Source: Actinomycetes bacterium (GTDB lineage: Bacteria > Actinomycetota > Acidimicrobiia > Acidimicrobiales > RAAP-2). From it: 12,031 nucleotides of DNA. Positions within the stretch are counted from its first letter, which is position 1; each line of letters begins with the position of its first letter. Below, in pieces: positions 5,997 to 12,031 of this stretch. The stretch is from assembly GCA_021787255.1 (NCBI GenBank), contig JAJYMD010000407.1, positions 1 to 12,031 on the forward strand, given 5' to 3'. The notes under the pieces were generated by a model. It had not been told where the DNA came from and searched no databases. It was given only the letters and a program-made list of their open reading frames with translations. The position numbers were made by a program, and so were the translations under genes.

Positions 5997-6035
5997 GTGT
6001 CGTCGGTGCGCTCACGACGCCCGGCGGCGCACCCA

Positions 6036-6041
6036 TGGTAC
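6036..6041 (-). promoter_or_regulatory. Candidate -10 box (TACCAT) for tRNA-Thr
   Basis: TACCAT on the minus strand fits TANNNT and lies 39 bases before the tRNA 5' end, which leaves room for a short 5' leader. No clear -35 is seen; the ~17-base spacing lands on GC-rich sequence that overlaps the hairpin behind holB. Weak evidence. Confidence 0.22.
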
Positions 6042-6042
6042 G

Positions 6043-6060
6043 CGCGTCGGAGGACGCGCT
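6043..6060 (-). terminator. Perfect 7-bp GC hairpin behind holB, probable terminator of topA-tmk-holB
   Basis: GCGCGTC (6043-6049) pairs perfectly with GACGCGC (6054-6060) across a 4-base loop, 9 bases past the holB stop. No U-tract follows; strong hairpins without U-tracts are common at gene ends in high-GC actinobacteria. Its place between holB and the tRNA supports an end-of-operon role. Confidence 0.45.
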
Positions 6061-6069
6061 CGGAAGCGC

Positions 6070-7200
6070 TCAGCCGCCGAGGCGTCCGAGCCTCACGAAG
6101 AGCGACTCGAGCAGCAGCGTCTCCTGGGCGTTCCGCCGAAGCGCCATGGCGGCGTCGGAGACGAGGGCGACGGCGGCCGCGTCCCCTTTCGCCACGTCGG
6201 GGCGCCAGGACCCGGCGTTCCCCACCGCGTCTGCCGCCGGCGCCGCCGCCGAGTCCGTGAGCCGCTCCAGGTACGCGCGGGCGAGCACCCCGAGGCCGGT
6301 GCGCAGCTCCTCGGTCCGCCAGCGCCGTTCTTCGCGGTGATGCCGGTCGAGAAGTTCCTTGCGCCCGGGGACGCCCCGCTCGCCCAACGTCTTCGCTTCG
6401 GCCTCCGCGGCCGCGACCTCCGCTTCGTGCTCGGCGCGCAACGGCCCCAGCGCGCCGTCGGTGGCGGCGAGGACCTCACGGGCCAACGCGGCGGCGGCCG
6501 CGCCGCGCCCGTCGAGACGTGCCGGGATCGACCGCCAGAGCGCGAGCCGATCGGCGAAGCCAGGGTCTTCGGCGAGCAGGCGGGCGCGCTCGACGTTCCC
6601 CCCTGCGCCCTCGGCGACGAGCCGCGCACGAGCGGGGTCCGTGCCGCGCTCGACCAGCCATGCGACGATCGTCTCGGACCGAACGGGAGGGAACACGACC
6701 TCGACGCAGCGGCTCGCGACGGTCGCGAGGTCGGGCGGCACCTCGTCGGCGAAGAGGACGAACACCGTCGTCGCTGGCGGCTCCTCGAGGGTCTTGAGGA
6801 GCGCCGGGACGGCACGTTCCGCGAGGTGCACGTCACCGACGAGGAGCACCTGCCGCGCCGCCTCGAGCGGGCGGCGCAGCGCGAGCCTCCCCAGCCGCCG
6901 GGCGTCGTCCACGTCGATCGCGGCTCCGTTCCGCTCGACGGCGACGACGTCAGGATGGGTCCCCTCGAGGACGCGACGGCACGTGCCGCACGTGCCGCAC
7001 CCTCCGCCGGGGCAGAGCAAGGCGGCGGCGAAACCGGCTGCCGCGGCCCGTGGACCCGACCCCGGCTGACCGACGAACAGGTAGGCGTGGACGGGACGGC
7101 GCGCCGCAGAGCGCAGGGCGCCCACCGCGAGCTCGTGGCCGACGACCCCGTCGAACAGCGCCGCGACGGGCGGCTCCTCGGCGTCCGGCGATGTGCTCAT
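6070..7200 (-). CDS. holB: DNA polymerase III subunit delta-prime (clamp loader)
   Basis: The 376-residue AAA+ protein belongs to the HolB family, part of the clamp loader that opens the beta sliding clamp. The nucleotide loop is degenerate (GQPGSGPR, residues 44-51, with the usual Lys missing), as expected for delta-prime, which does not hydrolyse ATP. The zinc-module cysteines are C63, C68, C71 and C74. The family signature ALLKTLEEPPATTVFVL (133-149) is followed by SRC at 163-165, which supplies the arginine finger acting on the neighbouring DnaX subunit. A charged, probably helical insert (about 255-310: repeated Glu/Ala, then ELLDRHHREERRWR) resembles actinobacterial delta-prime proteins. 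The ATG overlaps the tmk TGA as ATGA, and there is no separate SD, so translation is probably coupled to tmk. Confidence 0.93.
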   Translation of the reverse strand: MSTSPDAEEPPVAALFDGVVGHELAVGALRSAARRPVHAYLFVGQPGSGPRAAAAGFAAALLCPGGGCGTCGTCRRVLEGTHPDVVAVERNGAAIDVDDARRLGRLALRRPLEAARQVLLVGDVHLAERAVPALLKTLEEPPATTVFVLFADEVPPDLATVASRCVEVVFPPVRSETIVAWLVERGTDPARARLVAEGAGGNVERARLLAEDPGFADRLALWRSIPARLDGRGAAAAALAREVLAATDGALGPLRAEHEAEVAAAEAEAKTLGERGVPGRKELLDRHHREERRWRTEELRTGLGVLARAYLERLTDSAAAPAADAVGNAGSWRPDVAKGDAAAVALVSDAAMALRRNAQETLLLESLFVRLGRLGG

Positions 7201-7835
7201 GACCGGTGCGCGTCGACGCCCTCGACGCCGAGCCTCTTCTCCACGACGCCGCGAACCGCAGCTGCCACGGCTTCGACGCTCCCGACCCCGTCGACGACCG
7301 CCCAGCGGTCAGGGTCTTGCGCTGCGAGGGTGAGATAGCCCTCGCGGACCCTCGAGAAGAAGGCCTCGTCGAGCCGCTCGAGCCGGTCGGCCGACGCGTG
7401 CTCGATCCTCCCGCGGGCAATGGCAAGCGGAACGTCCACGACGACCGTGAGGTCCGCCGCCACCCCGCCGGTCGCCCACTCCACCAGCTGGCGCAGCTCT
7501 GGGACCTGCAAGCCCCGACCGTACCCCTGGTAGGCGAGCGTCGAAGGCGAGAAACGGTCGGTCACGACGACGCGTCCAGCGTCGAGCGCAGGGCCGACCA
7601 CCTCGGCGACGTGCTGCGCGCGGTCCGCGGCCATGAGGAGCGCCTCCGCTCGCTCGTGGAGAGCCTGGTGACCGGGTTCGAGCAGCAGACGACGGAGTGC
7701 GCGTCCGAGCTCGGTCGCCCCGGGCTCGAAGGTGAGCAGCGCACCAAGCCGCTCCGCCAGGATCGTCGCCTGCGTCGATTTCCCGCTCCCGTCGACGCCT
7801 TCCAGCGCGATGAGCCGGCCTCGCGCAGGCGTCAC
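7197..7835 (-). CDS. tmk: Thymidylate kinase (dTMP kinase)
   Basis: The 212-residue protein phosphorylates dTMP to dTDP with ATP in the dTTP pathway. The P-loop EGVDGSGKST is at residues 12-21, and EPGAT at 37-41 corresponds to the usual REPGGT (Phe replaces the Arg and Ala the second Gly). The thymidine-site segment DRFSPSTLAYQGYGRGL is at 93-109, and the LID-like region SADRLERLDEAFF is at 148-160. The length is typical. GTG at 7835 is the only start that leaves the P-loop at its normal place near the N-terminus. It overlaps the topA stop as GTGA and has an upstream GGAGG at about 10-base spacing inside topA. Its TGA overlaps the holB ATG. Tmk next to holB is a widely conserved bacterial arrangement. 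Confidence 0.96.
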   Translation of the reverse strand: MTPARGRLIALEGVDGSGKSTQATILAERLGALLTFEPGATELGRALRRLLLEPGHQALHERAEALLMAADRAQHVAEVVGPALDAGRVVVTDRFSPSTLAYQGYGRGLQVPELRQLVEWATGGVAADLTVVVDVPLAIARGRIEHASADRLERLDEAFFSRVREGYLTLAAQDPDRWAVVDGVGSVEAVAAAVRGVVEKRLGVEGVDAHRS

Positions 7836-10765
7836 TCGTCCGCCGCCTCCACGGGCACATCCGCAGGGGCCTGGGGGTTCCTCCCCGGAGATCTCTTCGC
7901 TGCAGCCGTCTTCTTCGCCGGGGCCTTCTTCACCGCAGCGGTCTTCTTCGCCGGGGCCTTCTTCGCCGGGGTCCGGGCCGCCGCCGTCTTCTTCCCCGGG
8001 GTCCGGGCCGCCGCCGTCTTCTTCGCCGGGGTCTTCTTCGCCGTACGCCGGCGCGACGGCGGTCCGGCCAACCTGCGCTCGGCGAGCAGCTCGGCCGCCC
8101 GCTCGATCGTGACGGTCGCCGGGTCGTCGCCCTTGCGCAGCGAGGCGTTCGTGGTGCCGTCGGTCACGTACGGGCCGAACCGGCCCTCGCGTACGACCAC
8201 CGGCATCCCCGTCTCCGGGTCGGGACCGAGCTCGCGCAGCGGCTCCGAGGTCGTCCCGCGCGCGCGTCGGGTCTTCGGCTGCGCGAAGAGCGCCAGCGCC
8301 TCGTCCAAGGTGACGGTCAGCAACTGCTCTTCGGAAGCAAGGCTGCGAGTGTCGGTCCCACGCTTCAGGTACGGGCCGAACCGGCCGTTCGCAGCGAGGA
8401 TCTCCTCGCCGCTCTCCGGATCGGTGCCGACGACGCGTGGCAGCCGCAACAGCTCGAGCGCCTGCTCGAGGGTCACGGTCGCAGGGGACATCGACTGGAA
8501 GAGGGAGGCCGTACGCGGCTTGCGGTCACCGTCCGTCGCGCTGCCGAGCTGGACGTACGGGCCGAACCTCCCGGCCCGCACCTGCACGTCCAGCCCGGTC
8601 TCGGGGTCGTTCCCGAGCACACGGTCGCTCGACGGTGCGTCCAAGAGCTCCTCGGCCCGCTCGAGGGTCAGCTCGTCAGGGGGCAGGTCCTCGGGGATGG
8701 GCGCCCGGTCGTCGCCGCGCTGGAGGTAGGGACCGTAACGTCCGACCCGTGCCACGACCGGACGCCCTTTGGAGTCGACACCGATGGGGATCGAGTTGAT
8801 CTCGCGCGCGTCGATGGCTCCGAGATGCTCGGCGACCGCCTCCCTCAGGCCCAGTCGGGTGGTCTCGGGCCGAACCCCGGCGTGGGCGGCACCTCCGGCC
8901 GCGCCCGCACCGTCACCTTCGGCTGCGCCGTCGGCCCGTTCCTCTCCGAAGTAAAAGCGCGTGAGCCACGGGAGCGCCTCCTCGCGCCCGCTCGCGATCT
9001 CGTCGAGGTCGTCTTCCATCGCCGCGGTGAAGCCGTAGTCCACGAGGTCGGGAAAATACCGCTCGAGCAGGCCGACGACCGCGAACGCGGTGAAGCTCGG
9101 CACGAGCGCACTGCCCTTCTTCCAGACGTACCCACGGTCGAGGATCGTCCCGATGACGCTCGCGTAGGTGGAGGGGCGCCCGACGCCGAGCTCCTCCATC
9201 GCCTTGACCAGCGATGCCTCGGTGTAGCGCGCCGGTGGCTGGGTCGCATGGGCACCGGGCTCGAGCTCCATCGCGCGCACCGCGTCGCCTTCGGCGAGCC
9301 GCGGGAGGAGGACCTCGCGGTCGGCCCGCTCCGCCTCGGGGTCGTCCTCCCCTTCGACGTAGGCACGGAGGAAGCCGGGAAAGGTGATGACCCTTCCGCT
9401 CGCGGAGAACTCCACCTCGGTGCCGCCGAGCATCGGTGACGCCTCCGGAATGGTCGCGACCATGCGGACCTGTGCGCTCGTCCCCGTCGCGTCGACCATC
9501 TGTGAGGCGACCGTCCGCTTCCACACGAGCTCGTAGAGGCGGAGCTCGTCTCCGTGCAGCACCTGCGCAGCCTCCTCCGGCGTGCGAAAGACGTCCCCTG
9601 CCGGACGGATCGCTTCGTGCGCCTCCTGGGCGTTCTTCACCCTGCGCTCGTAGCGACGCGGCTCGGGCGGGACGTACTCGCTGCCGTAGAGGCTGACAGC
9701 TTGCGCACGGGCCGCCGTGAGCGCCTCGTCCGAGAGGGTCGTCGAGTCGGTCCGCATGTAGGTGATCCAACCCTGCTCGTACAGGCGCTGGGCGACCTGC
9801 ATGGCGCGCTGCGCGCTGAAGCGGAGCTTGCGACCGGCCTCCTGCTGGAGCGTCGAGGTGATGAACGGCGCCGCGGGAGAGCGCCGGAACGGGCGCTCGG
9901 TGACCGACCGCACCGTGAAGATCGCGGCGGTGAGGCCTTCGGCGAGCACACGGGCTTCGTCTTCGCCGAGCACACGGACCCGGTCGCGATCGACCTCACC
10001 GCGCTCGTCGAAGTCCCTTCCGGTGGCCACGGCCATCCCGTCGAGCGCGACGAGCGCGGCCGAGAACTGGGGTTGCTCGCGGGCACCTTCGGCGGCGGTC
10101 CCGCCGGCGTCCGCGCTCCGGGTCCCCGTCGTCGAGAAGGTGCCCTCCACGCCCCACCAGGTCGCGGAGCGGAACCGCATGCGCGCCCGCTCGCGCTCGA
10201 CGACCATACGCGTCGCGACACTCTGCACCCGGCCAGCCGACAGGCGCGGCATCACCTTGCGCCAGAGGACCGGAGAGACCTCGTAGCCGTAGAGCCGATC
10301 GAGGATGCGCCGGGCCTCCTGCGCGTCCACGAGGCGGCGGTCGAGATCCCGCCACTCCTGCACGGCTCGCCGGATCGCCGCCGGGGTGATCTCGTGGAAC
10401 ACCATGCGCTTGACCGGGACGCGTGGCGAGAGCACCTCGGTGAGATGCCATGCGATCGACTCGCCCTCCCGGTCCTCGTCGGTCGCGAGGTAGAGCTCGT
10501 CGGCTTCCTTGAGCTTCGCCTTCAGGTTCGCGACGACGGACCTCTTCTCGGGCGAGACCACGTAGAGCGGCTTGAAGCCGTTGTCGACGTCCACCCCGAG
10601 GCGGGCCCAGTCCTCGGCCTTGTAGGCAGCGGGCACCTCGTCGGCCCCTCGCGGAAGGTCCCGGACGTGGCCGACGGACGACTCGACCACGAATTCCGGC
10701 CCGAGCATCCGCGAGATCGTGCGCGCCTTCGCGGGCGACTCCACGATGACGAGCGCCTTAGCCAT
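7832..10765 (-). CDS. topA: DNA topoisomerase I (type IA) with Lys/Ala-rich C-terminal tail
   Basis: The 977-residue enzyme relaxes negative supercoils by transient single-strand cleavage. The Toprim domain opens with LVIVESPAKA (Glu9) and carries the metal motif DEDREGE at 96-102. SAGRVQ is at 176-181 and the catalytic Tyr336 sits in GWITYMRTDS. There are no zinc fingers; the C-terminus has four TopA-type repeats with GRYGPY at 675-680 and GRFGPY at 732-737, 794-799 and 861-866. A basic tail of KKT/KKA-AA-RTP units follows at about 905-957. Mycobacterial and Streptomyces TopA have similar basic tails reported to aid DNA binding and processivity. The extreme C-terminus is acidic. ATG at 10765 follows AGGAG at about 11-base spacing. 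It is the first gene of the coupled topA-tmk-holB set. Confidence 0.97.
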   Translation of the reverse strand: MAKALVIVESPAKARTISRMLGPEFVVESSVGHVRDLPRGADEVPAAYKAEDWARLGVDVDNGFKPLYVVSPEKRSVVANLKAKLKEADELYLATDEDREGESIAWHLTEVLSPRVPVKRMVFHEITPAAIRRAVQEWRDLDRRLVDAQEARRILDRLYGYEVSPVLWRKVMPRLSAGRVQSVATRMVVERERARMRFRSATWWGVEGTFSTTGTRSADAGGTAAEGAREQPQFSAALVALDGMAVATGRDFDERGEVDRDRVRVLGEDEARVLAEGLTAAIFTVRSVTERPFRRSPAAPFITSTLQQEAGRKLRFSAQRAMQVAQRLYEQGWITYMRTDSTTLSDEALTAARAQAVSLYGSEYVPPEPRRYERRVKNAQEAHEAIRPAGDVFRTPEEAAQVLHGDELRLYELVWKRTVASQMVDATGTSAQVRMVATIPEASPMLGGTEVEFSASGRVITFPGFLRAYVEGEDDPEAERADREVLLPRLAEGDAVRAMELEPGAHATQPPARYTEASLVKAMEELGVGRPSTYASVIGTILDRGYVWKKGSALVPSFTAFAVVGLLERYFPDLVDYGFTAAMEDDLDEIASGREEALPWLTRFYFGEERADGAAEGDGAGAAGGAAHAGVRPETTRLGLREAVAEHLGAIDAREINSIPIGVDSKGRPVVARVGRYGPYLQRGDDRAPIPEDLPPDELTLERAEELLDAPSSDRVLGNDPETGLDVQVRAGRFGPYVQLGSATDGDRKPRTASLFQSMSPATVTLEQALELLRLPRVVGTDPESGEEILAANGRFGPYLKRGTDTRSLASEEQLLTVTLDEALALFAQPKTRRARGTTSEPLRELGPDPETGMPVVVREGRFGPYVTDGTTNASLRKGDDPATVTIERAAELLAERRLAGPPSRRRTAKKTPAKKTAAARTPGKKTAAARTPAKKAPAKKTAAVKKAPAKKTAAAKRSPGRNPQAPADVPVEAADE
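7965..8024 (-). repeat. Two 30-bp tandem repeats coding the TopA basic tail
   Basis: Units 7965-7994 and 7995-8024 differ at one base and encode the ten-residue units KKTAAARTPG and KKTAAARTPA. Further shorter KK-containing units flank them (about 7895-8050). The period is in frame, so the tail can lengthen or shorten without loss of frame. Confidence 0.9.
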
Positions 10766-10870
10766 CGACTGATCTTCTCCTGTCCCGGGCGCTGGCCACC
10801 GGACCTCCTCCCTGCCTCACGACGACGACAGGCTCCTGGCTCCTCCAGGCATTGTCAAGGTATCCGCACG
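10766..10870 (-). promoter_or_regulatory. topA upstream region with consensus -35 (TTGACA) and an inverted repeat
   Basis: On the minus strand a perfect TTGACA lies at 10853-10858, about 90 bases before the topA ATG. At the usual 17-18 base spacing there is only GAGCCT/AGCCTG, a poor -10. An inverted repeat CCTGG-AGGAG-CCAGG begins 3 bases after TTGACA, between the two promoter elements, and could be an operator. The topA SD AGGAG lies near the end of the region. Confidence 0.35.
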
Positions 10871-10895
10871 CCTGGACGCGACCGCGCACGCCCCC

Positions 10896-10911
10896 CGGCT
10901 CGACCGAGCCG
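10896..10911 (-). terminator. Hairpin CGGCTC-GACC-GAGCCG behind hppA, possible terminator
   Basis: A perfect 6-bp GC stem with a 4-base loop lies 26 bases beyond the hppA stop on the minus strand, upstream of the topA promoter region. It is followed by a G-run rather than a U-run, so termination would be of the U-tract-free kind. Confidence 0.38.
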
Positions 10912-10937
10912 CCCGAGGTAGCCGTGCCCCGACGCGC

Positions 10938-12031
10938 TCAGTCCGCTGCTGCAACCGACGGAGCGGCCTGCGCCGCCACGGCCTCGGGGACCGGGACGTC
11001 CATCCCCGGGGCCTTGCGCTTCGAGAAGGCGATCGCGGCGAGCAGCACCACGAGGGAGACGCCCGCGATGACGTACCGGACGTCGCTGTGACGAAGGCTG
11101 ATGACCGCGGGGAGCACCAGCAGCGAGACCAGGTTCATGACCTTGACCATCGGGTTCAGCGCGGGGCCGGCCGTGTCCTTGAAGGGGTCACCGACCGTGT
11201 CGCCGATCACCGCGGCCTTGTGGGGATCGGACCCCTTGCCGCCCTCGTGGCCGTCTTCGATGTACTTCTTCGCGTTGTCCCACGCACCACCCGAGTTCGA
11301 CAAGGTGTTCGCCATCAGCTGGCCAGTGAGGATCGCGGCAGCGAGGAAGCCGCCGAGCGCGAGGTAGTTGATCCCGAATCCGACGATCACCGGAGAAAGG
11401 ATGGCGAGCAGGGCGGGAGTGGCGAGCTCCCGCTGGGCGGCCGCGGTGCAGATGGAGATCACGCGTCCGTACTCGGGGGTCTCGGAATAGTCCATGATCC
11501 CCGGGTGATCGCGGAACTGGCGGCGCACCTCCTGGACGACGGTGCCCGCGGACCTTCCGACGGCGCGGATGGCCAGCGACGAGAAGAGGAACGCGATGGA
11601 TCCGCCGACGAGCAGTCCGACGAAGGTCGTCGGGTCCGACACGTTCACCTCGGTGAGCGGATTGTGGAAGAGCGTCGCCGTCGGCAGCTTGAGCTGCGAG
11701 CCCACCGTCTCGACGAACGACGCGAAGAGCGCGACGGCCGCGATGACCGCGGAACCGATCGCGATGCCCTTGGTGATCGCCTTGGTGGTGTTGCCGACCG
11801 CGTCGAGGCTCACCATGATCCGCTCGCCCTCGCCGGTGAACTCCCCGGACATCTCGGCGATGCCCGCGGCGTTGTCCGACACCGGCCCGAAGCTGTCCTC
11901 GGACACCACCATGCCGGTCGTCGCGAGCAGGCCGATCCCGATGAGCGCGACCAGGTACAGCGACAGCTCGATGTTGCCGCCGCCGAGGCCGATCGCGACG
12001 CCGATCGCGACCGCGATGGCGATGATCGCCC
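10938..12031 (-). CDS. hppA: K+-independent proton-pumping membrane pyrophosphatase, C-terminal part (start outside window)
   Basis: The frame is open to the window edge, giving 363 full codons; membrane pyrophosphatases have about 650-800 residues, so roughly the C-terminal half is seen. It hydrolyses PPi to pump protons across the cytoplasmic membrane. Visible signatures are TTGMVVSEDSFGPVSDNA (start about 11925), LDAVGNTTKAITKG (about 11770-11811) and the late PPi-site run DPHKAAVIGDTVGDPFKDT (about 11175-11231), with roughly eight hydrophobic spans. In GNTTKAITKG, Lys (11781-11783) and Thr (11772-11774) occupy the positions that in this family mark K+-independent H+-PPases; K+-dependent ones have Ala at the Lys site. 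A short soluble tail (SKRKAPGMDVPVPE) ends the protein. It probably has its own transcription unit, separated from topA by 172 bases with a hairpin and promoter-like elements. Confidence 0.96.
   Translation of the reverse strand, partial: AIIAIAVAIGVAIGLGGGNIELSLYLVALIGIGLLATTGMVVSEDSFGPVSDNAAGIAEMSGEFTGEGERIMVSLDAVGNTTKAITKGIAIGSAVIAAVALFASFVETVGSQLKLPTATLFHNPLTEVNVSDPTTFVGLLVGGSIAFLFSSLAIRAVGRSAGTVVQEVRRQFRDHPGIMDYSETPEYGRVISICTAAAQRELATPALLAILSPVIVGFGINYLALGGFLAAAILTGQLMANTLSNSGGAWDNAKKYIEDGHEGGKGSDPHKAAVIGDTVGDPFKDTAGPALNPMVKVMNLVSLLVLPAVISLRHSDVRYVIAGVSLVVLLAAIAFSKRKAPGMDVPVPEAVAAQAAPSVAAAD

Overview
The window is very GC-rich, with compact, overlapping bacterial genes. It looks like chromosome from a high-GC actinobacterium. 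The evidence is the gene order hppA, topA, tmk, holB, a TopA that carries GR(F/Y)GPY repeats and a Lys/Ala tail instead of zinc fingers, an actinobacterial-type delta-prime subunit, and a MurL/MurD2 route to D-glutamate in peptidoglycan. Acidimicrobiia is my best guess at class level, but that is an inference. I see no phage, IS element, CRISPR array or other sign of transfer.

Left part, plus strand (1-3236). The 3' end of a PgeF/YfiH gene is followed 46 bases later by one 986-codon reading frame. Its N-terminal half is a complete MurL-type glycopeptidyl-glutamate epimerase and its C-terminal half a complete MurD2-type L-glutamate ligase. The two enzymes are joined by a linker of two perfect 42-bp repeats and four perfect 24-bp repeats. 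The fused protein would add L-Glu to UDP-MurNAc-L-Ala and then epimerise it to D-Glu. PgeF is known to clear mis-built UDP-MurNAc-amino acid precursors, so both neighbours act on the first residues of the stem peptide. This is the most interesting locus here.

Middle part, minus strand (3220-5996). Read in the direction of transcription, this holds tRNA-Thr(CGT), a 367-base gene-free stretch with direct repeats and hairpins, a short-chain dehydrogenase/reductase, and a GlcD/D-lactate-dehydrogenase-type FAD oxidoreductase 6 bases behind it. The FAD enzyme converges on the MurL-MurD2 gene and the two stop codons overlap.

Right part, minus strand (6070-12031). The 3' half of a K+-independent proton-pumping pyrophosphatase (hppA) is followed by topA, tmk and holB. 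The last three are joined by 4-base stop/start overlaps (GTGA and ATGA), so they are very probably one translationally coupled replication/topology operon. Hairpins lie behind hppA and holB. Long open frames opposite the real genes (for example antisense to MurL-MurD2) are GC-codon shadows and were not annotated.
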